Shown here: piece after piece, positions 17,378 through 26,449 of the stretch
How the letters are laid out: each line of letters begins with the position of its first letter
Position numbering within the stretch: the first letter of the stretch is position 1
Source of the DNA: Paracoccus yeei ATCC BAA-599
GTDB lineage: Bacteria; Pseudomonadota; Alphaproteobacteria; Rhodobacterales; Rhodobacteraceae
Length of the DNA: 64,000 nucleotides
Direction of reading: 5' to 3'
Assembly (NCBI RefSeq): GCF_000622145.1
Contig: NZ_KK211403.1
Location: forward strand, 173,604-237,603
The notes under the pieces: model-generated
Seen by the model: the letters and a program-made list of their open reading frames with translations, nothing else
What the model was told of the DNA's origin: nothing
Databases searched by the model: none
Position numbers and translations under genes: made by a program

Positions 17378-19771
17378 TTAGCGCAGGCAGGCGCGGCGCG
17401 CCACCGTTCCCGGACCTGCCGTGCCCTGGCCGAAGCCGCCCAGCCGGATGCCAAGGTCGAAACTCGTGTCCGCCGACAGCGTCTCGGTCGAGGTGAAGCG
17501 CCGCTCGACGGACATTTCGACGGTAATGCATTCGTTGCGGTATTCGATGCCCAGTTCGGCCTTCTGGGCGCGGTCCGCGGTGAAATCATAGCGCGCCTCG
17601 GCATTGGCCCACCAACCCTGCGCGATCTGCCAGCCCGCCGTCGCGGTCAGTTCCGACACATCCTGGAAACGCTCCTCGCGCGGGTTCGAATCCAGCCACA
17701 GATAGCCCGCCGACAGCTGAAGTCCGGGCTTCAGCCAGCCCAGCCGCAATTCGTTCCGGCTGATCGAGAAACTGTCGTCGAACAGCGCCCGGTTGACCAG
17801 CGCCAGCCCGTTCGAGCCCTGGTAGTTGGCCGAGAGGAGCCAGTCCGAGCTTTTCGACCCCAGGGGCCCGGTCCCGTCGAAGGACAGGTCGGGCTGGCTG
17901 CGAAGCACCCGCCCCGCCGTCAGCCCCAGCGACCAGCCCGCCGGGTCGATCCGGGTCCAGCCCAGGCCGACATTCGCCCGCAGGCCCGATTCCCGCGCGT
18001 CCCAGCCCGGAAAGCGGTTCAGCGAGAACAGGTTGCCTTCGTCGAACTCGATCAGGCGGCTGTCCTCGTTCGGCACCTCGTCCTCGGAATCGCGTTCGGG
18101 CGACCAGACGACTTGCACGATCGGCTCGATGATCTGGGTGACGCCGTCCTGATGGCGGGCAAAGGGCCAGGCCAGTTGCGCGGCCAGCGTCGGGTCGGCG
18201 CGCGCAACCCAGTCCTCGTACCGGCTGTCCTGATTGATGCGATAGAAATCCGCGTCCAGTCGCGTCTCGATGGTGCCGACGACGCCCATCGGCAGGATCT
18301 CGGTCCGCTGCCAGTCCATCGCGACCGAGCCGCGCGCCATGTCGCGGCCGACGATGTCCTGCTGGGACGAGCGGCGGTGCGCGTGCAGCGACCATTCCAT
18401 GCTGGCCAGCCCGCCGATCCGGCCCGGCTGCCAGCGCCGCTGCCACAGGGCGTCGGCCACGATCGAGGGCGTGATGTCGTCGGGTTCGTCGTCGCGCAGC
18501 GATTCGTAATTGCCGATCCGCGCCGTCACCATCCGGTCGCGCACCACCCGGTCCAGGGTGATCCCGCTCCACAGCCGGTCGGCGTCGGTGATGTCGTAGT
18601 CCAGCAGATAGGCGCGGTCCTTGGCCATCTGCAGCTGGACGCCCAGCTGATAGCCGCGCGGCAGTTCGAAGCGCGCCGCGCCGAACAGATAGCCGCGCGT
18701 CTCGCCGGGTTCGATGTCGTCGCGGGTCAGCGCGCCGTTCAGCTCCAGCGCGCCGTTGCTGAACGCCTGGCGATAGCGCATCTCCAGCGTCGAGGTGCGG
18801 CTCGCGGCGACATAGGGCGTCAGCGTCACGTCGGCATGATCGCCCAGCGTGACGAAATAAGGCAGCTTGATGCCCGGCCCCAGGCTTGATGTGGTGCGAA
18901 AGCGCGGCTGCAGAAAGCCGGTCATCCGTTCGACCGTGGGATCGGGCGCGGTCAGGCTGGGCAGGCTGACGATGGGCAGGCCAAAGGCGCGCAGCTGCGG
19001 CTGGTCGAAGCGCAGCGTGCGGGTCTGTGCGTCATGGGTGATGGCGTGGGCGCGGATTTCCCACAGCGGAATCGGATTTTCGGCGCAGACCTGGCAGCTT
19101 GAGGCGACGACGTTCTGCATCACGGTCAGCCGGCCGTTGTCCTTGCGCTGCATCTGGCGCGCGGCCAGTTGCATCTCGCGCGCCAGCACCAGGCGCGCAC
19201 CGCGCAGGATGCCGTCCTGAAGGTTCGGGTCAAGCTGGGCGCTGTCGGCGACGACGATGGTTTCGTCGGGCGTGCCCCGGCGGGCGGGCTGGGTCAGGTG
19301 GATCGGCCCCTCGATCACCGCGCCGCCGTTCTGGCTGTCATAGATCACGCGCGATGCGATCAGCCGCGTGCCCCGGTACCAGATCACCACCCCGCCCGAT
19401 GCCGTCAGCCGCCGGTCCCCGTCCAGCGTCACGCTGTCGGCCAGCACCGTCGCGGGCGCGCCTTCGGCCGGCTCGGCAGAGGGCGCGATGCGCACGCGGG
19501 CCGGGCTCGGGGCGATGCGGGGGGTCTGGCTCGCCTCGGTCCCGTCGGCAAAGCGCTGGTCGCCGTCGGGCGATTCCGTGGGGGCAAGCGCGGGCCCGCT
19601 GTCCGAACCGCGCAGGAAATCGCCCGAGTCGTCATAGACGGGCAGGGTCTGGCCTTCGGGCGCAAGGCTTTGCCCCCAGGCCGGCACCCAGGCGGCCGAG
19701 GCCCCCAGCATCCAGGCTGCGCCCATCGCCGCGGCGGCGCCCTGCCGAAACCGTTGCGGTCCTGCCGTCAT
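17378..19771 (-). CDS. lptD: LPS-assembly protein LptD (OstA/Imp)
   Basis: 797 residues. This is the outer-membrane beta-barrel that inserts LPS into the outer leaflet. The signal peptide occupies about residues 1-35 (AAAAMGAAWMLGASAAWVPAWGQ). An OstA-type beta-jellyroll covers about 105-230 (LADSVTLDGDRRLTASGGVVIWYRGTRL region), and the LptD barrel fills the rest. The start is shared with the lptG stop (TGATG). LptD needs SurA for folding and LptFG for LPS supply; all are in this operon. Confidence 0.93.
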   Translation of the reverse strand: MTAGPQRFRQGAAAAMGAAWMLGASAAWVPAWGQSLAPEGQTLPVYDDSGDFLRGSDSGPALAPTESPDGDQRFADGTEASQTPRIAPSPARVRIAPSAEPAEGAPATVLADSVTLDGDRRLTASGGVVIWYRGTRLIASRVIYDSQNGGAVIEGPIHLTQPARRGTPDETIVVADSAQLDPNLQDGILRGARLVLAREMQLAARQMQRKDNGRLTVMQNVVASSCQVCAENPIPLWEIRAHAITHDAQTRTLRFDQPQLRAFGLPIVSLPSLTAPDPTVERMTGFLQPRFRTTSSLGPGIKLPYFVTLGDHADVTLTPYVAASRTSTLEMRYRQAFSNGALELNGALTRDDIEPGETRGYLFGAARFELPRGYQLGVQLQMAKDRAYLLDYDITDADRLWSGITLDRVVRDRMVTARIGNYESLRDDEPDDITPSIVADALWQRRWQPGRIGGLASMEWSLHAHRRSSQQDIVGRDMARGSVAMDWQRTEILPMGVVGTIETRLDADFYRINQDSRYEDWVARADPTLAAQLAWPFARHQDGVTQIIEPIVQVVWSPERDSEDEVPNEDSRLIEFDEGNLFSLNRFPGWDARESGLRANVGLGWTRIDPAGWSLGLTAGRVLRSQPDLSFDGTGPLGSKSSDWLLSANYQGSNGLALVNRALFDDSFSISRNELRLGWLKPGLQLSAGYLWLDSNPREERFQDVSELTATAGWQIAQGWWANAEARYDFTADRAQKAELGIEYRNECITVEMSVERRFTSTETLSADTSFDLGIRLGGFGQGTAGPGTVARRACLR

Positions 19772-20892
19772 CAACCGTCCTCCAGCCGCAGAAGCGCGCC
19801 AAGCGCAAAAAGCAGCGCCACGATGGGCGGCGCCCAGCCGGCAAGCGCCGGAGGGATGCCGCCGTTGTCGCCCAGCACCTGCGCCAGATTGCGCAGGAAG
19901 AACAGCCCGATGCCGCAGCCAAAGGCGCCCAGCACCAAAAGCCCCATCTTGCGCCCGCGCATGTGGCGCATGGCGAAGACGGCCGAGATCGCCACCATGG
20001 CCGCCATCAGCAGGGGCAGGGCCAGTTCCATCTGGAACCAGACCTTGTGGCGCTGCGCCGAAAAGCCCGCGCGCTCCAGCCCGCCGATGAAATCGGGCAA
20101 CTGCCAGATCGGGATCGCCTCGGGGCGGCCGAAGCTGTCGCGGATGCGCGCGGCGGTCAGTTCGGTCGGCAGTTCCAGCCGGGCGGTGCTGCGGGCCATC
20201 GCCTCGGGGTTCGATTCCGTCAGCGGCCATTCCTTGATGTTGCTCAACTGCCAGGCGCCGTCCGCCAGCCGCGCCTCGGCCGCGTCGATGCGGCGGGTGG
20301 GGCCCTGGTCGGGGGCAAAGACCATGAAGGTTGCGTCGTAAAGCGTTGTCGCGTCCGGGCTGGCGCGGCTGGCGCGGATCACCACCTGGCCGCGGGGCGC
20401 GTCGTTCCCCGCGCCGGGGGTCAGCAGCGACTGGCGCAGCCAGACCGCGCTGTTGCCCAGGCTGACGGTCTGGCCGTGGTCGCTGCGGATGGCCGAGACG
20501 GCGTCGTCGTAGCGCTTCGTCGTGGCCGCCGCCATCGGGTTCAGGACCGCGACCGCAAGCGCGCCCAGCAGCGCCGCGGTGACGGCAGGCGCCGCCAGCA
20601 CCCGCAGCCCCGACCGCCCCGAGGCGCGGATCGCCACCAGTTCGGAACTGCGCGACAGGCCAAGGAACAGGGCGATGCCCGCCAGCACGGTGATCAGCGG
20701 CAGGATGGAATAGAAGCTTGCGGTGATGTTCAGCGCCGACAGGCCGGCCGCGCCGATCAGCCCCATGTCCTGGTCCGAAAAGCGGCGGATCTGTTCGACC
20801 ACGTCGATCAGGAACAGGATCGCGGCAAAGATCGCGGCGATCATGACGAACATGCGCAGGAAGCGGCGCGCGACATAGGCGGACAGGATCAT
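19771..20892 (-). CDS. lptG: LPS export ABC transporter permease LptG
   Basis: 373 residues, YjgP/YjgQ family. Six membrane helices, three at each end, flank a periplasmic jellyroll (about 130-270). With LptF it forms the inner-membrane part of the LptB2FG extractor, which moves LPS onto the LptC-LptA bridge. The N-terminus MILSAYVARRFLRMF and the C-terminal VLGDNGGIPPALAGWAPPIV are typical of LptG. It overlaps lptF by 4 bases and lptD by 1. Confidence 0.93.
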   Translation of the reverse strand: MILSAYVARRFLRMFVMIAAIFAAILFLIDVVEQIRRFSDQDMGLIGAAGLSALNITASFYSILPLITVLAGIALFLGLSRSSELVAIRASGRSGLRVLAAPAVTAALLGALAVAVLNPMAAATTKRYDDAVSAIRSDHGQTVSLGNSAVWLRQSLLTPGAGNDAPRGQVVIRASRASPDATTLYDATFMVFAPDQGPTRRIDAAEARLADGAWQLSNIKEWPLTESNPEAMARSTARLELPTELTAARIRDSFGRPEAIPIWQLPDFIGGLERAGFSAQRHKVWFQMELALPLLMAAMVAISAVFAMRHMRGRKMGLLVLGAFGCGIGLFFLRNLAQVLGDNGGIPPALAGWAPPIVALLFALGALLRLEDG

Positions 20893-22031
20893 GGCGCGGC
20901 CCCGCCGGTCTGGCTGGCTCCGCGCCGCAGCCGCCGGGGCCGGACGGCCAGCCACAGGACGGCGGCGCAGATCAGCGCCCCCACCACCGGCGGCAGATAG
21001 ATCAGCGGCCAACGCGAGGCATCCTGCGCCACCTGGCTTTCCGCCGCCGTGCCCAGGAACTGCACGAAGATCAGCGCGAGCACCGCCCAGACCACCTGGC
21101 GCCAGACGCCAAAGCGGCTGAACCCCCCAAGCAGCAGCATGGCAAAGCCCAGCATGGCCGCCACCGGCGCCTGCAGGGGCTTGGCCAGCCGGTCGTGTGC
21201 CTCGGCCGCGGCGCGGTCGGCGGTCGATCCGGTCGCCTCGAGCAGCGCCGCGTCGCCCCGCAGAAGCTGGGGCGTCGAATAGGCGCGCAGGTCGCGCCGC
21301 CGCGTCTCTCCGGGCTGGACCAGGATGCCCAGGTCATAGGCCAGCTCGTCGAAGCGCGTCACCGACAGGCGCTGCTGCCCGCCTTCCAGCCGCAGGTTCT
21401 GCGCCATGCCCTGCATCAGGACCAGCCGGGGGCCGTCCTCGGTCCTGACCAGCAGGGCCTGGGTGGCGGTGTAGGTCGTCTGGTTCCGGGGGTTGCGCGC
21501 ATCCTCGAGGAAGAAGTCCAGCAGACGGCCGTCGGCCGCGATGTCCCTGATGTAAAGCGTCACCCCGTCGACCGGGTACTGAAAGGCGCCGGCGCGCAGG
21601 AACTGCGCGGTGACGTTCTGGGCGATCTCGGTCTGGCGGTCGGCCAGGCGGCCGCGCGCCAAGGGCACCAGCGCATGGACCAGAAACGCCACCATCAGCG
21701 CGACCAGCACGCCAAAGACCAGCACCGGGCGCGCCAGCCGCCAAGGCGACATGCCCGCCGCCTGCATCGCCACCAGTTCGGATTCCGACGACAGCCGGTT
21801 GGTGCCATAGGCGGTGGCGGCAAAGGCCGCGATGGGCAGGACGACGGAAATCACCAGCGGCAGCGTCAGGGCCGTGAACTCCAGCACGACCAGCGCGGTC
21901 TGCCCGTCCGAGATCAGCTGCTCGAACAGCGACACGGCCCGGTTGATCCAGTAGACCGACACCAGCACCAGCGCAAAGAACCCGAACAACGTCAGGAACT
22001 GCGACAGAAGATAGCGGTCGATCCGGGGCAT
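20889..22031 (-). CDS. lptF: LPS export ABC transporter permease LptF
   Basis: 380 residues, YjgP/YjgQ family, same topology as LptG. The motif ELVAMQAAGMSPWRLARPV after helix 2-3 is the coupling region for the LptB ATPase. It is the first gene of the six-gene minus-strand operon, divergent from pepA. ATG 22031 gives the family N-terminus (MPRIDRYLLSQFL); the frame extends 25 codons further without similarity. The ATPase LptB and LptA/LptC are not in the window. Confidence 0.93.
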   Translation of the reverse strand: MPRIDRYLLSQFLTLFGFFALVLVSVYWINRAVSLFEQLISDGQTALVVLEFTALTLPLVISVVLPIAAFAATAYGTNRLSSESELVAMQAAGMSPWRLARPVLVFGVLVALMVAFLVHALVPLARGRLADRQTEIAQNVTAQFLRAGAFQYPVDGVTLYIRDIAADGRLLDFFLEDARNPRNQTTYTATQALLVRTEDGPRLVLMQGMAQNLRLEGGQQRLSVTRFDELAYDLGILVQPGETRRRDLRAYSTPQLLRGDAALLEATGSTADRAAAEAHDRLAKPLQAPVAAMLGFAMLLLGGFSRFGVWRQVVWAVLALIFVQFLGTAAESQVAQDASRWPLIYLPPVVGALICAAVLWLAVRPRRLRRGASQTGGAAP

Positions 22032-22160
22032 GATGGCTTTCGCGCGGGGTCTGTCCGGCCTGCTTAGCCGCTGTGCCGGCTTTGGAAAAGCCCCGCCTCT
22101 GGTCAACCGCTCGCCGCGGCACTAGTTTTCGCCGACAGAGCCTTTCAGGGAGCAACGAAC

Positions 22161-23777
22161 ATGAGCCGTCCGGTCGAAATATCCTTTACCGCCATCGCAA
22201 ACGAGGGGCTTGCCGAGCGCGCGGGGCGGATCGCCATCCTGGTTCCCGAAAACGGTCGCCTGCCTTCGGGCCTGCCGCGCGCCGCGCGCGAGGCGGCGTC
22301 GCGGGCGCTGGCCTCGGAGGCGTGGAAGGGCACGAAGCCCGGCCAGGCGCTGGAACTGGCCTTTCCCGCCGGCATGGCGGCCGAGGCGCTGCAACTGATC
22401 GCCCTGCCGCGCCGCGCCGATGCGCTGACCGCGCGCAAGGCCGGCGCCGCCATCGGCGCGCGCCACGGCAAGGCCGAGCTGACCGTGCTGGCGGGCGATC
22501 ACCCCCATGCGGCCGAGGTCGCGCTGGGGCTGGCCCTGCGGGCCTATGATTTCTCGGCCTACAAGACCGCCAGGACCGAGCCGGCCGCCGGCGGCGACCT
22601 GCCGGCCGAACCGCCGGTGTCGCTGTCGCGCACCGGCGCGGCCGAGGATGCGCGGCTGTCCGACGCCGCCACCCCGGACGAACCCGAAACCGGCGCCGCG
22701 CCCGGCGTGACGCCGCGTGGCAAGGTTTGCTTCATGCACAAGGACCCCGAGGAACTGGCCCGCAAGGCCAGGGCCGGCGCGGCGCGCGCCGAGGGCGTGT
22801 TCTTTACCCGCGACCTGGTGAACGAGCCGGCGAACGTCCTGACCACCAGCGATTTCGCCGACCGGCTGCTGGCGATGCGCGAGCTGGGCCTGGAGGTCGA
22901 GGTGCTGGACGAGGACGAACTGGCCCGGCTGGGCCTGCGCGCCCTGCTGGCGGTCGGGCAGGGTTCGGAAACCCCCTCCAAGGTCGTGGTGATGCGCTGG
23001 CAGGGCGGCGGGGACGAGCCGCCGCTGGCGCTGGTCGGCAAGGGCGTGGTGTTCGACACGGGCGGCATTTCCATCAAGCCTGCCGCCGGCATGGAGGAGA
23101 TGACCATGGACATGGGCGGCGCGGGCGTCGTCGCGGGCGTCATGCGCACCCTGGCGCTGCGCCGGGCGCGCGCCAATGTCGTGGGCCTGGTCGGGCTGGT
23201 CGAGAACATGCCCGACGGCCGCGCCCAGCGTCCGGGCGACATCGTGCGTTCGATGAAGGGCGACACGATCGAGGTCATCAACACCGATGCCGAGGGCCGG
23301 CTCGTGCTGGCGGACGTGCTGTGGTATGCGCAGGACCGCTTCAAGCCCAGGGCCATTGTCGATCTGGCGACCCTGACCGGCGCGGTCATCATCGCGCTGG
23401 GGCACGACAACGCCGGGGTGTTTTCCAACGACGACGCCTTTGCCGACCGCTTCCTGGCCGCCGCGCGGGCCGAGGGCGAAGGCGCCTGGCGGCTGCCGCT
23501 GGGCCCGTCCTACGACAAGCTGATCGATTCGCGGCTGGCCGACATCAAGAACACCGGCGGCCGGCCGGCAGGCTCGATCACCGCGGCGCAGTTCCTGCAA
23601 CGCTTCGTGCGCGAAGGCACGCCCTGGATCCATCTCGACATCGCCGGCGTGGCGCTGCCGCCGGGCGAGACGCCGATGGCGCCCAAGGGCGCGACGGGCT
23701 GGGGGGTGATGGCACTGGATCGCCTGGTGCGCGACGATTTCGAGGCAGCGGGCCCCGCCGATCAGGCGCAGGGCTGA
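22161..23777 (+). CDS. pepA: leucyl aminopeptidase (M17 family)
   Basis: 538 residues, about 40 longer than most M17 enzymes. The two-zinc catalytic domain is intact: GKGVVFDTGGISIKP (Lys and Asp ligands), DMGGAG, and the signature NTDAEGRL at 374-381. Between the N-terminal domain and the catalytic domain (about 135-190) there is an Ala/Pro/Glu-rich acidic stretch (ARTEPAAGGDLPAEPP..PDEPETGAAPG), which explains the extra length and is probably an unstructured loop. PepA removes N-terminal residues and can also bind DNA in some bacteria. It overlaps holC by 1 base. Confidence 0.95.
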   Translation: MSRPVEISFTAIANEGLAERAGRIAILVPENGRLPSGLPRAAREAASRALASEAWKGTKPGQALELAFPAGMAAEALQLIALPRRADALTARKAGAAIGARHGKAELTVLAGDHPHAAEVALGLALRAYDFSAYKTARTEPAAGGDLPAEPPVSLSRTGAAEDARLSDAATPDEPETGAAPGVTPRGKVCFMHKDPEELARKARAGAARAEGVFFTRDLVNEPANVLTTSDFADRLLAMRELGLEVEVLDEDELARLGLRALLAVGQGSETPSKVVVMRWQGGGDEPPLALVGKGVVFDTGGISIKPAAGMEEMTMDMGGAGVVAGVMRTLALRRARANVVGLVGLVENMPDGRAQRPGDIVRSMKGDTIEVINTDAEGRLVLADVLWYAQDRFKPRAIVDLATLTGAVIIALGHDNAGVFSNDDAFADRFLAAARAEGEGAWRLPLGPSYDKLIDSRLADIKNTGGRPAGSITAAQFLQRFVREGTPWIHLDIAGVALPPGETPMAPKGATGWGVMALDRLVRDDFEAAGPADQAQG

Positions 23778-24226
23778 TGGGCTCGGCCCTGTTCTATCAC
23801 CTTACCCGTTCGGGGCCCGAGCGGCTGTTGCCGATGCTGATCGGCAAGAGCCTGCAGGCCGGCTGGCGGATCGAGTTGCGGGGCAGGGACCGCGCGCGCC
23901 AGGTCGCGCTGGACGAAGTCCTTTGGCTGGGCGAGGGGTTTCTGCCCCACGGTCTGGCCGGCGGGCCGCATGATGCGCGCCAGCCCGTCCTGCTGACCGT
24001 CGAGGGCCAGCCCGCCGCCAATGCGGCACGCTGCCTGATCGCGGTGGACGGGGCCCAGGTGTCGGGTGCCGAGGTCGCGGCGCTGGAGCGCGCCTGCATC
24101 CTGTTCGACGGCAACGACCCGGAAGCGCTAGAGCGCGCCCGCGCGCAATGGCGCGTGCTGAAGGCCGAGGGGGCGGACGCGGAATACTGGTCCGAGGCCG
24201 GCGGGCGCTGGGAACGCAAGCAGTAG
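23777..24226 (+). CDS. holC: DNA polymerase III chi subunit
   Basis: 149 residues. Chi links the clamp loader to SSB. The N-terminus (SALFYHLTRSGPERLLPMLIGKSLQAGWR) and ARQVALDEVLWLGEGFLPHG are characteristic of HolC. The start ATG shares one base with the pepA stop; pepA-holC is a common order in proteobacteria. The whole gene lies within a longer open stretch of the same frame, but homology begins exactly at this ATG. Confidence 0.92.
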   Translation: MGSALFYHLTRSGPERLLPMLIGKSLQAGWRIELRGRDRARQVALDEVLWLGEGFLPHGLAGGPHDARQPVLLTVEGQPAANAARCLIAVDGAQVSGAEVAALERACILFDGNDPEALERARAQWRVLKAEGADAEYWSEAGGRWERKQ

Positions 24227-24234
24227 GGCCGCAT

Positions 24235-24271
24235 GGGGGGCTTTGCCCCCCGCGTCTTGCGCAGGCGCAAG
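24235..24271. terminator. double hairpin between convergent holC and protease genes
   Basis: Two perfect stem-loops in a row: GGGGGGC-TTT-GCCCCCC (24235-24251) and CTTGCGC-AG-GCGCAAG (24256-24271). They lie in the 83-base gap between convergent stops and could end transcription from both sides; neither has a long T-tract. Confidence 0.55.
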
Positions 24272-24280
24272 CCGCTCCCC

Positions 24281-24305
24281 CCAGGATATTTGGGCAAGAA
24301 AGAAG
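24281..24305. repeat. dispersed intergenic repeat, family B, copy 1
   Basis: The string CCAGGATATTTGGGCAAGAA followed by AGAAG. Near-identical strings stand at 48117-48140 (opposite orientation) and 55732-55755. All three are between genes. Its 3' end abuts the stop of the protease gene. Confidence 0.7.
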
Positions 24306-24309
24306 CCTG

Positions 24310-24885
24310 TCAGCGTTCCAGGATCAGACGATTGCCTTCAATGCTGACGCGGGCAAAGCGCGAGAGATAGGACATGCCCATCAGCGACAGGTCGAGATCC
24401 GAGCGCAGGACCACGGCCGGCACGTCGCGTTCGGCGATCTCGCCGATGGTCAGCGAATCGAGCATGACGGTGGCGGTCTGGACCATGCCGTTCGCGGTGC
24501 GCGCCTGTCCGACAAAAGCCAGGCTGTCGGGGTCGATGCCGGCGCGTCGGGCGTCGTCCTCGGCCAAGGCGATGGTGGTGGCGCCGGTGTCGATGACAAA
24601 GCGCACGGGCTGCCCGTTCACCCGCGCGGTCAGGTGGAAATGGCCGTCGCCGCCCATGGGGACCTCGATGCGGCCCCCTTCGAGCATCCGGGCCTGCGGG
24701 GCGACGGCCTGCCGGATGTCGCCCCAGAGCCCGGCGAGCGCGATCACGCCCAGAAAGATCATGGCCCAGGCTGCCGCCAGCCGCAGCGTCTTGCCGGGGC
24801 GGGCGCGCAGTTCGAACAGCAGAAAGCCCCCGACGGCGACCAGCAGCAGCACCAGATAGGCCATGCGGCCCAGTTCGTCGCCCAT
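24310..24885 (-). CDS. membrane-anchored retropepsin-like aspartic protease (TIGR02281 type)
   Basis: 191 residues. Two hydrophobic segments (about 9-25 and 36-54) precede a single retroviral-type aspartic protease domain. The active-site triad is in FVIDTGATT with Asp99; the second half carries the usual ILGMSYL-like block (LSLMGMSYLSRF). Such half-pepsins work as dimers; here the protease domain would lie in the periplasm. Substrate is unknown. Its start overlaps the marC stop by one base, so the two are co-transcribed. Confidence 0.82.
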   Translation of the reverse strand: MGDELGRMAYLVLLLVAVGGFLLFELRARPGKTLRLAAAWAMIFLGVIALAGLWGDIRQAVAPQARMLEGGRIEVPMGGDGHFHLTARVNGQPVRFVIDTGATTIALAEDDARRAGIDPDSLAFVGQARTANGMVQTATVMLDSLTIGEIAERDVPAVVLRSDLDLSLMGMSYLSRFARVSIEGNRLILER

Positions 24886-25511
24886 CAGAACAGCCCCGAT
24901 CCCTTAAGCCCGTCGATCACGAACTGGATCGAAAGTGCGGCCAGCAACATTCCGAACAGCCGCGTGACCACCATGGTTCCCGTCCGGCCCAGCAGATGCG
25001 CCAGGGGGCCGGCCAGCGCGAAAAGCATCGCCGCGATGCCCAGCACCGCCAGCATCACCAGGTGCACCATCAGCGTGTGGCCAAGGCCCGGGTCCTCGTT
25101 CACCAGCAGGATCATCGTCGCCAGCGCCCCCGGGCCGGCCAGCAGAGGCGTCGCCAGCGGAAAGACCGACGGATCGTCGTGGGTGTCGTGGCCGGGGTCG
25201 TCCCGGGTCTGGCCTTCGCGCCGCTCGGTCCGGCGTTCGAACAGCATGTCGAGCGCGGTCAGGAACAGCAGGATCCCTCCCGCGATGCGAAAGGCCGGCA
25301 GCGAGATGCCGATGCCCGACAGGATCGCTTCTCCGGCCAGGCCGAACATCGTCAGCAGCCCGGCGGCGATGGCGATGGCGCGCCAGCCCACGCGCCGGCG
25401 GCGGGCAGGGTCCATGCCGCGGGTCAGCGCGATGAACAGGGGCGCCAGCCCGACCGGGTCGATGACGACGAAAAGCGTGACGAAGGCGCTGATGATCTGG
25501 GTGCTGTCCAT
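24885..25511 (-). CDS. MarC family integral membrane protein
   Basis: 208 residues with six predicted membrane helices, the UPF0056/MarC size. VIDPVGLAPLFIALT near residue 20-35 and PLATPLLAGPGALATMILL near 120 are the two family signatures in the pseudo-symmetric halves. E. coli MarC was once linked to multiple antibiotic resistance, but that is not supported; function remains unknown. A His/Asp-rich loop (DDPGHDTHDDPS) between helices 3 and 4 could bind metal. ATG 25511 gives the family start. Confidence 0.85.
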   Translation of the reverse strand: MDSTQIISAFVTLFVVIDPVGLAPLFIALTRGMDPARRRRVGWRAIAIAAGLLTMFGLAGEAILSGIGISLPAFRIAGGILLFLTALDMLFERRTERREGQTRDDPGHDTHDDPSVFPLATPLLAGPGALATMILLVNEDPGLGHTLMVHLVMLAVLGIAAMLFALAGPLAHLLGRTGTMVVTRLFGMLLAALSIQFVIDGLKGSGLF

Positions 25512-25650
25512 GGTGGGCGCAGTATGGACCGGCGGATCGTCCTGCGGTAGACCGATCACGCGTTTGGGGGTTTCCCGCGGGGCCGGCGGCGCCTATATCG
25601 GAACAATCTATGCTATGCGCGGCGAAATGCCGTGCCACGGAGGTATCACG

Positions 25651-25956
25651 ATGCACGCACCTTCCCCCATGGCGCTTTTGCTGATCGCAATCGTCGTCCT
25701 GGTCCTGTTCGGCCGGGGCAAGGTCTCGTCCCTGATGGGCGAGGTCGGCAAGGGAATCACCGCCTTCAAGAAAGGCGTCAAGGATGGCGCGGAAGAGGAC
25801 AAGGCCGAGACGCCCGCCCTTGACACGCCCGAAGACATCGCCCGCGCCCGCGCGGAACTGGCGGCCGAGCGCGCCAAGCTGGATGCCGAACGCGCCCGCA
25901 CCACGGCCGACGGCACGCTGCGCGACGTGACGCCGAACGATCAGACCAAGCTCTGA
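25651..25956 (+). CDS. tatA: Sec-independent protein translocase subunit TatA
   Basis: 101 residues. It has one membrane helix (about 7-22), then the FGRGKVSSLMGEVGKGITAFKKG amphipathic helix with the FGxGK hinge, and a charged C-terminal tail with coiled-coil character. TatA oligomers form the passage for folded proteins. ATG 25651 has a Shine-Dalgarno (GGAGG) at good distance. It is first in tatA-tatB-tatC; the region before it (25512-25650) probably has the operon promoter. Confidence 0.93.
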   Translation: MHAPSPMALLLIAIVVLVLFGRGKVSSLMGEVGKGITAFKKGVKDGAEEDKAETPALDTPEDIARARAELAAERAKLDAERARTTADGTLRDVTPNDQTKL

Positions 25957-25971
25957 TCGGCCAACCGCACC

Positions 25972-26427
25972 ATGTTTGACGTCGGCTGGAGCGAGCTTCT
26001 GCTGATCGGCGTCGTTGCGCTGATCGTCATCGGTCCCGAGGACCTGCCCAAGCTGTTCCACACCATGGGCCGCATCACCGCGCGCGCGCGCAGCATGGCG
26101 CGCGAATTCACCAGCGCCATGGAGGATGCGGCGAAATCCTCGGGCCTGGACGAGGCGGCGAAGTCGTTGAAGGAAGTGAACTCGCTAACCTCCAAGCGGA
26201 GCCTGGGTCTGGACGCGCTTGAACGCGCCACCGAGCGGTTCGAGAAATGGGACCCGCTGAACCCGCGCGAGGAGGCAAAGCGTGATGCCCCGGTGCCGGA
26301 TCCGTCCGCGCCGGTCCCGCCCCAGCCCGCGGCGCCCGGCATTGCGGCCCCGGTCGAGGATCCGGGCGACACCGCGGGGGGCAAGCGCCGCCTGCATGCC
26401 GTGCGGCGGTCGGACCGCGAATCCTAA
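25972..26427 (+). CDS. tatB: Sec-independent protein translocase subunit TatB
   Basis: 151 residues. The N-terminal MFDVGWSELLLIGVVALIVIGPEDLP is diagnostic for TatB (conserved Glu in the helix and the GPxxLP hinge). An amphipathic helical region and a Pro/Ala-rich tail follow. TatB with TatC binds twin-arginine signal peptides. 15 bases after tatA. Confidence 0.95.
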   Translation: MFDVGWSELLLIGVVALIVIGPEDLPKLFHTMGRITARARSMAREFTSAMEDAAKSSGLDEAAKSLKEVNSLTSKRSLGLDALERATERFEKWDPLNPREEAKRDAPVPDPSAPVPPQPAAPGIAAPVEDPGDTAGGKRRLHAVRRSDRES

Positions 26428-26449
26428 GCCCTGACAGGAAAGCATCCCC

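Noticed and set aside
15488..18889. Very long plus-strand open frame (1133 codons) across the pdxA-surA-lptD region
   Set aside because: It is antisense to well-supported genes and its translation is Arg/Gly/Gln/Pro-rich with no family resemblance. Strong G/C third-position bias removes stops on the opposite strand.
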